Source of the DNA: a bacterium MS4
Lineage (GTDB): Bacteria > Bacillota > Clostridia > Oscillospirales > Acutalibacteraceae
Direction of reading: 5' to 3'
Length of the DNA: 64,000 nucleotides
Assembly: GCA_000752215.1 (NCBI GenBank)
Contig: CCFG01000011.1
Location: 317,109-381,108, forward strand
Below the pieces are notes generated by a model, which worked only from the letters and a program-made list of their open reading frames with translations, had not been told where the DNA came from and made no database searches. The translations under genes and the position numbers were made by a program. Positions 18,296 to 26,282 of this stretch are shown one piece after another. Every line of letters starts with the position of its first letter. Positions within the stretch are counted from its first letter, which is position 1.

Positions 18296-20434
18296 TTATG
18301 ACTGGAACAGATATAAAGTGCCGCCCTGACCGCCCATTTGACCGACATTGCTTGTATTGGAGCTATATTCGTTGGAATCCACCAACACCGCGTTTTCTTT
18401 TACATAAGATTCAATATCGGAACCGGAACTGCCGGAACTGCCGAAGCTTCCGCTCAGCAGGAAATAAGTGATTTTGCCTTCAGCGACAAGCGTTTTCAGC
18501 TTATCGACCGTAAGGGAATTGTCCGAACCCAGGAACCCTCCGTAAGCATAGCAGGGCAGCCCGGTATCAATGATGAACTGCGCTACGCTGCTGGAGCGCT
18601 GTGCGGTAACAAGGAAGCTGCCTTCTTTATAATTTTTCACCAGATAAGCTTCCAAAGAGGAGCTCTGCGAGCTGCCGTTGTCCGACGGCATACCGGTTCC
18701 GTTCCCCTGTCCGCTTTGCAGCAGCTCCGGACCGGCGTACGGCATTGTGGAATTCGTTACGCCCATGACCGGCGTAAGCGCCCAGTAAAAAGGAGCCGCC
18801 AGTGAGGACAGGACAAGCACCGCGAGGGAAACCGCGAGAACGCCGCGCTTATGTCTGACACAATAAACGGCGAACAGGAGGATTCCAACGCCCGCCGCGG
18901 CAAGCATAACGGGAAGCAGCCATGTCTTCAGTTCGGAATACCGCAAAACACAGACGATCTGCAGGGCAAGATTGAGAAGGAACGCAGCCAGCAGGAGCAC
19001 GGGACGGAGATACTCCGTTTTTTTCTCCCGTCTGTGCTTCAGCCCGTTGTAGATGGTAACAATTCCGACGCCGCTCAGGACGGCAATGGCGGGCGCCATC
19101 ATGCAGAGATAATACCGGTGATAGAATCCGGCAAAGCTGAAGAAAACCGCCATGGTAATCAGCCACAAAGACCAGAATACAAAAGCACCCTGACGCTCAT
19201 TTTTTCTTCTGAAGTTCCATTTATTCACGCAGAGCAGCATGCTGCAAAGGGCGAACAGCAGGAACCAGGAACCTTGCCCGTATAAATTTGACGTCCACAG
19301 CCGCAGAGGGGACGCATTCCCGATTTCAGAGCCGCCCATCCCATTGGTACCCATATTGCGGCCGCCGTCCTGGCGGTCTCCGCGGCCGTCCGCACCGCCG
19401 TCAGGCATGTTCTGCCCGTTTTCGTAGGTACCATCGGACGTGCCCTGCCCATTCCCGTCTGCATTGCCACCTGGCATTCCCTGTCCGCTTCCATTCGTGT
19501 TACTGTCCGGCGCGCCCTGCCCGTAACCGTCGGGAGGCGTCCCGTTTCCGTCGTCATTCATCTGTGGTGCCGAACCGGAAGCATCCCTGTCGGATGAGCG
19601 GCTAAAGCCGCCTCCCGTTCCGCCGCCCATGCTTTGTCCGAACAGCCTTTCCGTGCCGTTATGGCCAAAAATCAGTTCGATCATGGAATTGCTGCTGGTG
19701 CTGTCCACGTAAGGCCGGTCTTCCGAGGGGTAAAATTCCACGGCAAGCACCCACGCGAAAGAGACTGCCAGAACAATGACCATGCTCAAAATCCCGGCAA
19801 GAATCCGTTTTCCAATTTTTTCTTTTGCAAAAAACAGATAAGTCAGGGCAACGGCGGGCAAAATCATGTATGCCTGCAGCATTTTAATATTAAAGCCCAA
19901 GCCGACAAACAGTGCCGCGAGAAACAGATATTTCCATCTTCCGCTGTCGATCGAGCGAAAGAGAAACCACGCCGCTGCCAGCAATACAAAAATCAGCTGC
20001 ATATCCATCGTGTTGTTGCGCGATGCGACAACGACGACCGGGGTTATGGCAAAAATCAGGGCCGAAACAAGCCCGGCGGGCCGCCCGAAATACCGAGCGG
20101 TTAAAATGTAAATCATCACGGTGGAGGCCGCACCCGCCAAAGCCTGCGGGAGCAGCATGGCCCAGCCGTGATAGCCGAAAATAAGTACGGAAATCGCCTG
20201 CGTCCACAAGCCGAGCGGGGGCTTATCCACAGAAACCATTCCGGCGGGATCAAATGAAACAAAGAAGAAATTTTTAAAGCTCAGCGTCATGCTTTTTACA
20301 CACGCCGCGTAATATTCGTTTCCGGTTCCGTAGTTGGAAATTGCGTAGAAGTTTAAGGTAAACGACAGCGCCGCAATCAAGATCAGCGCGGGGATATAAG
20401 GCTTTTTTCTGAACTTCACAATGATGTGCTGCAT
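18296..20434 (-). CDS. GT39/ArnT-like membrane glycosyltransferase
   Basis: Large polytopic membrane protein (712 residues) of the PMT/ArnT superfamily, which moves sugars from polyprenyl-phosphate donors to envelope acceptors. After one N-terminal span, the first external loop has the DKPPLGLW motif, with the catalytic-type Asp of this superfamily near residue 80. Many hydrophobic spans follow. A striking insert of about 100 residues rich in Gly, Asn, Asp and Met (19340-19640) interrupts the middle. The C-terminal extracytoplasmic domain, ending in LYLFQS, resembles that of YkcB-type proteins. ATG at 20434 follows GGAGG by 7 bases. The acceptor is unknown. It lies downstream of sigG. Confidence 0.85.
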   Translation of the reverse strand: MQHIIVKFRKKPYIPALILIAALSFTLNFYAISNYGTGNEYYAACVKSMTLSFKNFFFVSFDPAGMVSVDKPPLGLWTQAISVLIFGYHGWAMLLPQALAGAASTVMIYILTARYFGRPAGLVSALIFAITPVVVVASRNNTMDMQLIFVLLAAAWFLFRSIDSGRWKYLFLAALFVGLGFNIKMLQAYMILPAVALTYLFFAKEKIGKRILAGILSMVIVLAVSFAWVLAVEFYPSEDRPYVDSTSSNSMIELIFGHNGTERLFGQSMGGGTGGGFSRSSDRDASGSAPQMNDDGNGTPPDGYGQGAPDSNTNGSGQGMPGGNADGNGQGTSDGTYENGQNMPDGGADGRGDRQDGGRNMGTNGMGGSEIGNASPLRLWTSNLYGQGSWFLLFALCSMLLCVNKWNFRRKNERQGAFVFWSLWLITMAVFFSFAGFYHRYYLCMMAPAIAVLSGVGIVTIYNGLKHRREKKTEYLRPVLLLAAFLLNLALQIVCVLRYSELKTWLLPVMLAAAGVGILLFAVYCVRHKRGVLAVSLAVLVLSSLAAPFYWALTPVMGVTNSTMPYAGPELLQSGQGNGTGMPSDNGSSQSSSLEAYLVKNYKEGSFLVTAQRSSSVAQFIIDTGLPCYAYGGFLGSDNSLTVDKLKTLVAEGKITYFLLSGSFGSSGSSGSDIESYVKENAVLVDSNEYSSNTSNVGQMGGQGGTLYLFQS
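19340..19620 (-). repeat. Low-complexity Gly/Asn/Asp-rich coding repeat
   Basis: Within the glycosyltransferase, imperfect repeats of units such as NGQGMPGG, NGQGTSDG and NGQNMPDGG are encoded by related DNA segments. Such tracts are prone to slippage and length change. The region lies in a predicted extracytoplasmic loop. Confidence 0.7.
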
Positions 20435-20522
20435 AGAAGGTCCTCCGATTCCTTGCAATCTATTACAGCGCCCAGTATAATTGCTGATTGTGAAGTTGAC
20501 GTGACGGGAAAGAAAACAACAG

Positions 20523-21293
20523 CTAAATGTCTTTCTTGATCTTATCCAGCGCGGCCTTTTCCAGCCTGGAAACCTGCGCCTGACTGATTCCGATCTCCGA
20601 AGCAACCTCCATCTGTGTTTTTCCCTGGAAAAAGCGCATGGAAAGAATCCGCTTTTCTCTGCTGTTCAAATCGCGGATCGCTTCCTTCAGCGCGATTTCG
20701 TCCAGCCAGTTGGAATCGTCGTTGTTGTCGCCTACCTGATCCATCACATAAATGGTGTCGCCGCCGTCTGAAAAAACCGGCTCAAAAAGCGAAACCGGTT
20801 CTACAATGGATTCGAGCGCAAGTACCACATCCTCCCGCGGCAGGTTTAATTCTTTTGCTATTTCATCGATGCTCGGCTCGCGGTTGTTTTCCGCCGTCAT
20901 TCTTTCTTTCGCCTGCATGGCCTTATACGCGGTGTCACGCAGCGACCGGCTGACGCGTATGGAATTGTTATCCCTCAGATAGCGCCGGATCTCCCCAATA
21001 ATCATAGGCACCCCATAGGTGCTGAAACGGACTCCCTGATTGATGTCAAAGTGGTCGATCGCCTTGATCAGGCCGATGCAGCCCACCTGAAAAAGATCGT
21101 CAAGATTTTCCCCGCGGTTTGTAAAGCGCTGAATGACGCTTAAAACAAGACGCAGGTTTCCGTTAATGAGTTCGTCGCGGGCTTTCATATCCCCTTCTTT
21201 TACCCGACGCAACAGCTGCATTTTTTCTTTTTCGGTAAGTACTTTTAATTTCGAAGTATTGACTCCGCAGATTTCGACTTTATTGTACTGCAT
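20523..21293 (-). CDS. sigG: Sporulation sigma factor G
   Basis: Late forespore-specific sigma factor (256 residues). The N-terminus NKVEICGVNTSKLKVLTE is characteristic of SigG and binds the anti-sigma factors. Region 2 has GNLRLVLSVIQRFTNRGENLDDLFQ, split here into two recognisable halves around residue 50. Region 4 ends with the helix-turn-helix TQMEVASEIGISQAQVSRLE. The ATG at 21293 follows GAGGGA. A SigF-like promoter lies upstream, matching the known SigF-to-SigG cascade. Separation from the sigE-spoIIGA pair by two unrelated plus-strand genes differs from the Bacillus order. Confidence 0.95.
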   Translation of the reverse strand: MQYNKVEICGVNTSKLKVLTEKEKMQLLRRVKEGDMKARDELINGNLRLVLSVIQRFTNRGENLDDLFQVGCIGLIKAIDHFDINQGVRFSTYGVPMIIGEIRRYLRDNNSIRVSRSLRDTAYKAMQAKERMTAENNREPSIDEIAKELNLPREDVVLALESIVEPVSLFEPVFSDGGDTIYVMDQVGDNNDDSNWLDEIALKEAIRDLNSREKRILSMRFFQGKTQMEVASEIGISQAQVSRLEKAALDKIKKDI

Positions 21294-21328
21294 GCCGTTC
21301 CCTCATTTCCATGGAATAACTTACTACC

Positions 21329-21357
21329 ATTATTACCATGGGCGGGGTGATTCATGC
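21329..21357 (-). promoter_or_regulatory. SigF-like promoter for sigG
   Basis: Minus-strand GCATG (21353-21357) and GGTAATAAT (21329-21337) are 15 bases apart. The latter fits the SigF -10 consensus GGNNANANT, and the former fits the GHATR-type -35 shared by forespore sigma factors. Position and known biology of sigG expression support it. Confidence 0.55.
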
Positions 21358-21392
21358 GGAGCCGGCAGTAAAAATATTATGGGGAAAGGGAA

Positions 21393-21427
21393 TTGCTTTT
21401 CCGTTATAAAGTCGTATATACTATAAT
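21393..21427 (+). promoter_or_regulatory. Probable promoter for CCA-adding enzyme
   Basis: TTGCTT (21393-21398) and TATACT (21417-21422) are spaced 18 bases, with an overlapping TATAAT at 21422-21427. The -35 is weak, so this is tentative. Confidence 0.4.
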
Positions 21428-21476
21428 CAATCAGTATCCTGTAAAAACAGGAAATAAGAGCAAGCGAGGCGGAGCC

Positions 21477-22799
21477 ATGCAAATTCAGATACCGCCGCAG
21501 GTTGAAACGGTTCTTCAAAAACTGACGGCTTCCGGCTTTGAGGCCTATGTTGTCGGCGGCTGTGTGCGGGATTCCATCCTCGGGCTGGAGCCGAACGACT
21601 GGGATGTGACCACCTCCGCCCCGCCAGAGGAAACGGAACGCATTTTCAGCAGCTATCCGTGCGTAAAAACCGGAATTCAGCACGGAACCCTTACAGTGCT
21701 GATCGATCATCGGCCCGTGGAAGTGACCACCTTCCGGGTGGACGGACAATATTCCGACAACCGGCATCCGGACAGCGTCCGCTTTACCCGCAGCTTAAAG
21801 GACGATTTATCGCGCAGGGATTTTACCGTCAACGCTCTGGCCTATTCCCACGCCGACGGCGTAATCGACGGCTTTGGCGGGAGGGATGACCTGAAAAACC
21901 GAATCATCCGGTGCGTCGGAACCCCCGGCCTGCGTTTTCAGGAGGACGGGCTTAGAATTTTGCGGGCGCTTCGCTTTTCCTCCGTACTTGGATTTTCCCC
22001 GGAGCCAAACACCTCGGCCGCCATCCTGTCCAATTGCGGGCTGCTCAAACAAATCGCCCGGGAGCGCGTTCAGTCGGAGCTGACCAGGCTCCTTTGCGGA
22101 AATCCGTCTGAGGTGCTTCGAAAATACCGCGCCGTGCTGGAGCAGATCATCCCGGAATTTTGCTTCATGACCGAATTGGACGAATGGGAACATACGCTGA
22201 AAGCTGTTTCAACGGTGGAAGCAACGCCCGTTTTACGGCTGGCTATGCTTTTATATCATATCCGACAATCTGCCCCGTCTGAACAAAACCGAAGTGAAAA
22301 AGAATCCTTTGACGGTTCCTGCAGCCAAAACGCCGAAGCTGTCAAGGCAATTCTTTTACGGCTCCGGTATGACAGCGATACGGTGAAAACTGTTTCCGAA
22401 CTTACGGCGCTTCAACGGCTTCCTCTTCCCGCAGATGAAAGAAGCCTGCTGAAGCTTCTCCATCAGCACGGCAAAAAAACGCTAAGTTTGCTTTTCAAAG
22501 TGCGGGACGCGGATTTACGGGCGCAAAACCCGCCCGATACCCATGGACTGGAAGAACTGAAAAAAGCGGAAGCGATATTCCAAAGCATTTTCACACGGAA
22601 ATTATGCTACTCTCTGAAGGATCTACAGATCAAAGGCTCGGATTTATTATCGATCGGCATTCCTGAAGGGAGCGAAATCGGCAGGATGCTTTCCCTGCTC
22701 TTAAGCGCGGTGATGGACGGCAAATGTTTAAACCGGCGGGAAACACTTCTGAAATACGCATTACAGTTAAAGGAAGAATATCATGACGGAAACAGTTGA
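21477..22799 (+). CDS. cca: CCA tRNA nucleotidyltransferase
   Basis: Adds or repairs the 3' CCA of tRNAs. The 440-residue protein has the polymerase-beta-type head with VVGGCVRDSILGLEPNDWDV (GG and DxD metal motif near residues 24-41), the LSRRDFTVNALAY motif, and the RILRALRFSSVLGF helix of the neck domain. The tail is helical without a recognisable HD phosphohydrolase, as in Gram-positive enzymes. The ATG at 21477 gives the normal N-terminus. An upstream in-frame start at 21393 lies inside the promoter and is rejected. It overlaps the next gene by 17 bases. Confidence 0.93.
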   Translation: MQIQIPPQVETVLQKLTASGFEAYVVGGCVRDSILGLEPNDWDVTTSAPPEETERIFSSYPCVKTGIQHGTLTVLIDHRPVEVTTFRVDGQYSDNRHPDSVRFTRSLKDDLSRRDFTVNALAYSHADGVIDGFGGRDDLKNRIIRCVGTPGLRFQEDGLRILRALRFSSVLGFSPEPNTSAAILSNCGLLKQIARERVQSELTRLLCGNPSEVLRKYRAVLEQIIPEFCFMTELDEWEHTLKAVSTVEATPVLRLAMLLYHIRQSAPSEQNRSEKESFDGSCSQNAEAVKAILLRLRYDSDTVKTVSELTALQRLPLPADERSLLKLLHQHGKKTLSLLFKVRDADLRAQNPPDTHGLEELKKAEAIFQSIFTRKLCYSLKDLQIKGSDLLSIGIPEGSEIGRMLSLLLSAVMDGKCLNRRETLLKYALQLKEEYHDGNS

Positions 22800-23283
22800 G
22801 CATACCTTTGGACCTGTTTATGATGAAAACTCAAGAATATTGATTTTAGGAACGATCCCTTCGCCGAAATCCCGCGAATACGGGTTTTACTACTCCCACC
22901 CGCAGAACCGGTTCTGGCGAATCGTATCGGATTTATACGGCCAGAAGCTTCCGGAAGGAAACGCGGAAAAAACGGAATTTCTGCTGAGAAACCGCATTGC
23001 GCTTTGGGATGTCCTCAAAAGCTGCAAAATCTCCGGGGCGGACGACGGCAGTATCCGGGACCCGGTCGCAAACGACATCGGGGCCTTATTAAAAGAAACC
23101 GATATCCGCGCAGTATTTACCACGGGAACAAAGGCCGCCGCTCTCTACCACAGGTTTTGTGAAAAAAGCACGGGGTGTCCGGCTTTTGCGCTGCCTTCGA
23201 CAAGCCCGGCCAACTGCCGTCACTACAATTATGAAAGCCTGAGAGAAGCCTACCGGGTGATTTTGAAATACACAATGGAATAA
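22783..23283 (+). CDS. Uracil-DNA glycosylase superfamily family 6 (hypoxanthine-DNA glycosylase)
   Basis: DNA repair glycosylase of 166 residues. The segment LGTIPSPKSREYGFYYSHPQNRFWRIV, of which the first part is the active-site loop, and LPSTSPANCRH, with the conserved SPAN block, are typical of UDG family 6, known to remove hypoxanthine from deaminated adenine. It overlaps cca by 17 bases, so the two are probably translated from one mRNA. It ends 16 bases before a strong bidirectional terminator. Confidence 0.85.
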   Translation: MTETVEHTFGPVYDENSRILILGTIPSPKSREYGFYYSHPQNRFWRIVSDLYGQKLPEGNAEKTEFLLRNRIALWDVLKSCKISGADDGSIRDPVANDIGALLKETDIRAVFTTGTKAAALYHRFCEKSTGCPAFALPSTSPANCRHYNYESLREAYRVILKYTME

Positions 23284-23298
23284 AGAAGCGTCGAAAAA

Positions 23299-23325
23299 GA
23301 CGGGCATCACGATGCCCGCCTTTTT
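23299..23325. terminator. Bidirectional intrinsic terminator
   Basis: Stem CGGGCAT / ATGCCCG (23301-23307 with 23312-23318) with five T residues on both strands after the stem. It serves the glycosylase gene on the plus strand and sigE on the minus strand. Confidence 0.85.
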
Positions 23326-24053
23326 CAGCTTACGCGCTCCAGGTCCTTTTTCAGCCTTTCAATAATGCGTTTTTCCAGGCGCGATATGTATGACTGTGAA
23401 ATGCCAAGGGTGTCGGCTACTTCCTTCTGCGTATGCTCTTTCGTGTTGTTCAGGCCAAAACGGAGCTGCATGATTTCCCGCTCCCGCGGAGCGAGATGCG
23501 ATACGGCGGTCAGCAAAAGATTCCGCTCTACCTCCTGTTCAATGTTGCGGTTGACGGTATCCTGGTCGCTGCCCAGAATATCGGAAAGCAAAAGCTCGTT
23601 TCCGTCCCAGTCCACATTTAACGGATCGTCGATAGAGACTTCATTTTTTAACTGGGAGCTTTTGCGGAGGTACATCAGAATTTCGTTTTCAATACAGCGG
23701 GACGCATAGGTTGCCAGTTTAATGTTGCGCTCGGGGCAAAAAGTGTTGACTGCTTTAATCAGCCCAATCGTTCCGATCGAGATCAAATCCTCCACCCCGG
23801 CGCTGCTCGATTCAAACTTTTTTGCGATGTACACAACAAGCCTGAGGTTGTGGGTAATCAGCGGTTCCCTCGCGTTCGGAACATTGTTCAGAATGTTCGT
23901 CATCACCTTTTCCTCTTCCTTCTTCGTCAGCGGCGGAGGAAGAGTCTCGGGCCCGTTAATATAGTGTACATGCCCGTTTAGACCTAATCGCAGCCATAAT
24001 AATGACAGCTTATTTCCCATTTCCCTTATCAGCTTATTCATTCCCATTTTCAC
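23325..24053 (-). CDS. sigE: Sporulation sigma factor E (pro-form)
   Basis: Early mother-cell sigma factor (242 residues). The N-terminal pro-sequence is hydrophobic and basic ([20 protein letters not shown], about residues 14-33), and the processing region before [14 protein letters not shown] resembles that cleaved by SpoIIGA. Region 2 has [17 protein letters not shown]. Region 4 has [23 protein letters not shown]. It follows spoIIGA by 57 bases, the standard spoIIG arrangement, so factor and protease are made together. Confidence 0.96.
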   Translation of the reverse strand: MKMGMNKLIREMGNKLSLLWLRLGLNGHVHYINGPETLPPPLTKKEEEKVMTNILNNVPNAREPLITHNLRLVVYIAKKFESSSAGVEDLISIGTIGLIKAVNTFCPERNIKLATYASRCIENEILMYLRKSSQLKNEVSIDDPLNVDWDGNELLLSDILGSDQDTVNRNIEQEVERNLLLTAVSHLAPREREIMQLRFGLNNTKEHTQKEVADTLGISQSYISRLEKRIIERLKKDLERVS

Positions 24054-24110
24054 TCTTTCCCTTTTGCCGCTGCCGCCGCGGCTGAGAAACGCGCCTGCCT
24101 ACGGCCAAAT

Positions 24111-24935
24111 TTAGGCTGACGTTTTTTGCAGTAAATCCGGATTTAAGAGCGCGCTGAACGCTCCAAGCTTCGATTTGGTTACCGCTATGTATACCTCGTG
24201 TACTTCAATCTTCTCTCTTCCTGTCATGACTGTCAGTTTATCCGGTTTAAACGCCGGAAGAAGCCCTTCTCCGGAAACCGCCTGAAACGGCACCAGCCGG
24301 ATTTTCCCGCTTTCGTGCTGCGGGGCGATTCCGTCGAGACAATCTTCACAGACAACGGCGACCGGCGCGTTTGAAAACGGCTCGGTCAGCGTGTTTCCGG
24401 TATCCACCTTTGCGGCACAGGAAACCGACTTTCCGTTAAAATCGATCTGAATCCGGCAGAAAAGGTCTTCCGGAGCCTGACGGCCCGTAATACGGTGGAT
24501 CAGACGTATGATAAAATAGCACACGATTGTCAGAATAATCAGAAGAAGCGGTGAAACATTGAAATAAACCACCGAATTTTTGATGATGAGCCCCTGCGGA
24601 GCGATAAAATACCACAGCGCCAGCATGAATCCTGCAAAGGCAAAGCTCATGATATAAAAGGCGGCCAGTTCTCTCAGAAACTGCTTGATTCCGTAATAGG
24701 GATACGCAAATAAAACAATCACTCCTGACACGGCCAGCTTAAAAGCCAAGGATAAAAAAAGATTGGTTTCGGGCAGCAGAATAGAAAGAGAAGCGGCCGC
24801 ACCCAGGGCCGCAGCTGCAACCATTCTGAAACGTTTCACCGGCAGCGAAAGAAATTTTGAAACGGCAAGCAGCAAAAAATAATTGATAAATAAGTTGATA
24901 CCGACCAGTACGTCTATGTAAATCGTCTGCTTCAA
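24111..24935 (-). CDS. spoIIGA: Sigma-E processing peptidase SpoIIGA
   Basis: Membrane-bound aspartic protease (274 residues) that activates pro-SigE at the septum. The N-terminal half has about five membrane spans. The soluble C-terminal half contains the catalytic-type motif VDTGNTLTEPF near residue 176, which resembles a retropepsin DTG. The start is TTG at 24935, placed 7 bases after GGGAGGG-type sequence. No closer ATG fits. It is the first gene of the spoIIGA-sigE operon. Confidence 0.92.
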   Translation of the reverse strand: MKQTIYIDVLVGINLFINYFLLLAVSKFLSLPVKRFRMVAAAALGAAASLSILLPETNLFLSLAFKLAVSGVIVLFAYPYYGIKQFLRELAAFYIMSFAFAGFMLALWYFIAPQGLIIKNSVVYFNVSPLLLIILTIVCYFIIRLIHRITGRQAPEDLFCRIQIDFNGKSVSCAAKVDTGNTLTEPFSNAPVAVVCEDCLDGIAPQHESGKIRLVPFQAVSGEGLLPAFKPDKLTVMTGREKIEVHEVYIAVTKSKLGAFSALLNPDLLQKTSA

Positions 24936-24961
24936 AGAGATCCCTCCCTGCGCTAAAAATA

Positions 24962-24994
24962 ATTATACCGGTGCAGGGTCAAACATTGTGTCAG
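24962..24994 (-). promoter_or_regulatory. Long-spacer promoter before spoIIGA
   Basis: Minus-strand CTGACA (24989-24994) and TATAAT (24962-24967) are 21 bases apart, an unusual distance for sigma-A. The Bacillus subtilis spoIIG promoter also has an overlong spacer (22 bases) and needs Spo0A. A Spo0A box is not clear here. Confidence 0.45.
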
Positions 24995-25033
24995 AAATTG
25001 TATCCGATTCAGAATTAAAATTGTATGTTTACA

Positions 25034-25070
25034 ATAAAAAAACGCCGGTCCTCACAAGAACCGGCGTTGC
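25034..25070 (-). terminator. Intrinsic terminator after mazF
   Basis: Stem AACGCCGGT / ACCGGCGTT (25041-25049 with 25060-25068) followed on the minus strand by seven T residues. The 24936-25220 stretch holds this and the spoIIGA promoter, and otherwise AT-rich DNA without a credible gene. Confidence 0.85.
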
Positions 25071-25220
25071 GTTTTATTTGATTCACATTTTCGTACTTCT
25101 GTTTTTCTTGCTGGGTTTTCTGCTATTCCTTTGCGAGAAAACCATTTCTCTTTTTTATTTTATTTTTATGGTTTTTACGGCCAATAGAAATGTACATATT
25201 TTTATTGATTTCAGGCAACT

Positions 25221-25592
25221 CTATGTAGCCTCGCGTTCCTCTTCGTCAAGATCAAGGCCAAAGCTGATAGATAGAGCCTGATTGACCTGTGTCATTGCCG
25301 TATTATCAAGGCGCCCCATGCGCTCTTTCAATCTGTGTTTGTCGATTGTACGAACCTGTTCAAGCAGGACAACGGAATCCTTTGCGAGTCCGGTGGTCTG
25401 GGCATTAAGCATAATATGCGTTGGAAGGTTTGCTTTTGCTCGCTGGCTGGTTATTGCCGCGGCAATCACGGTCGGACTGAACCGGTTTCCAACATCATTC
25501 TGAACAATCAGCACAGGTCGGACGCCGCCCTGCTCAGAACCAACAACCGGGCTTAGGTCGGCATAATAAATATCGCCTCTTCTAATGTTCAC
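25221..25592 (-). CDS. mazF: MazF/EndoA-type mRNA interferase
   Basis: Sequence-specific endoribonuclease of the MazF/PemK family (123 residues). It starts [23 protein letters not shown] and continues [10 protein letters not shown], the near-invariant catalytic N-terminus of Gram-positive EndoA. The [13 protein letters not shown] segment is also conserved. I chose GTG at 25592, 10 bases after GGAG. The GTG at 25601 touches the ribosome site. No antitoxin gene precedes it: the upstream gap is about 160 bases and contains a terminator. It therefore appears orphaned or regulated from elsewhere. Confidence 0.9.
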   Translation of the reverse strand: MNIRRGDIYYADLSPVVGSEQGGVRPVLIVQNDVGNRFSPTVIAAAITSQRAKANLPTHIMLNAQTTGLAKDSVVLLEQVRTIDKHRLKERMGRLDNTAMTQVNQALSISFGLDLDEEEREAT

Positions 25593-25724
25593 ATTTTTCA
25601 CGCTCCGAATAATTTATGATATAGGGTCTGCGATTATTGTTGACATTCTCCAGACGATTTATTCGCATGCAGTCCCTAACACATAATATTATTTAGACGC
25701 GGGGGTTGACATAAAATTAAATAG

Positions 25725-25754
25725 AAAAAAGGGTGCAACCGCTGTCACACCCTT
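25725..25754 (-). terminator. Intrinsic terminator after lipoprotein gene
   Basis: Stem AAGGGTG / CACCCTT (25729-25735 with 25748-25754) followed on the minus strand by six T residues. It separates the lipoprotein transcript from mazF. Confidence 0.75.
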
Positions 25755-25755
25755 A

Positions 25756-26250
25756 TTATGTATCGTCGCGCATCTGCGCTTTCAGTTTTTTTTGAGGAAT
25801 GGAAATGGTTTGAATCTGCCCTGTACTTCTGTCGGCGGTCATTGTGAAATCAATGCCCTCCACAGTGCCGGAAAATTCATCCCCATGCGTTCTGGTAAGC
25901 GAACCGTCTTTCTCTGCATAGTCCAGAACCTGCAGTAAAACGACCGCAAAAGAGGTGTCCGGCAAAACGCACTCATCGCTTTTGGCGGAAAGTCCGCTGT
26001 AGGAAACAGAAAATCCTTCGCCGCTCCAATCGTAGGTCAGGCCGTTCATGTCCCCGGAAAGGAACTGCACGTTCGCCCTTCCGGGCGCGTCGCGGCTCAA
26101 TGCGCATTGTATTTTTTCGCCGTTGTAATCAATATCGGCCGTGCAGTGAAAACAGAAAACGATATCCTCTGCTTTTATTTCCTGCGCCGCACAGGCAGAA
26201 AAAGAGAAAACCAGAAAAAAAGAAAACAGGCATATCGCTGTCCGGCGCAT
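25756..26250 (-). CDS. Hypothetical lipoprotein
   Basis: Secreted lipoprotein of 164 residues that I do not recognise. It has a signal peptide MRRTAICLFSFFLVFSFSAC with the lipobox FSAC, so Cys20 should be lipidated. The rest is a soluble domain of beta-rich character, with paired segments DIDYNGEKIQCALSRDAPG and EFSGTVEGIDFTMTADRSTG that resemble LolA-type or YdcC-like lipoproteins. YdcC lies near acpS and ndoA in Bacillus, so a distant relation is plausible but unproven. The ATG at 26250 has GGAAAG upstream. It ends at its own terminator. Confidence 0.75.
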   Translation of the reverse strand: MRRTAICLFSFFLVFSFSACAAQEIKAEDIVFCFHCTADIDYNGEKIQCALSRDAPGRANVQFLSGDMNGLTYDWSGEGFSVSYSGLSAKSDECVLPDTSFAVVLLQVLDYAEKDGSLTRTHGDEFSGTVEGIDFTMTADRSTGQIQTISIPQKKLKAQMRDDT

Positions 26251-26282
26251 AGCTTTCCACTCTCCGCACAAAAAATACGGTT

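Noticed and set aside
24988-25281. 97-codon plus-strand open frame
   Set aside because: It spans the mazF terminator and the spoIIGA promoter and has no ribosome site. The hydrophobic look comes from T-rich DNA.
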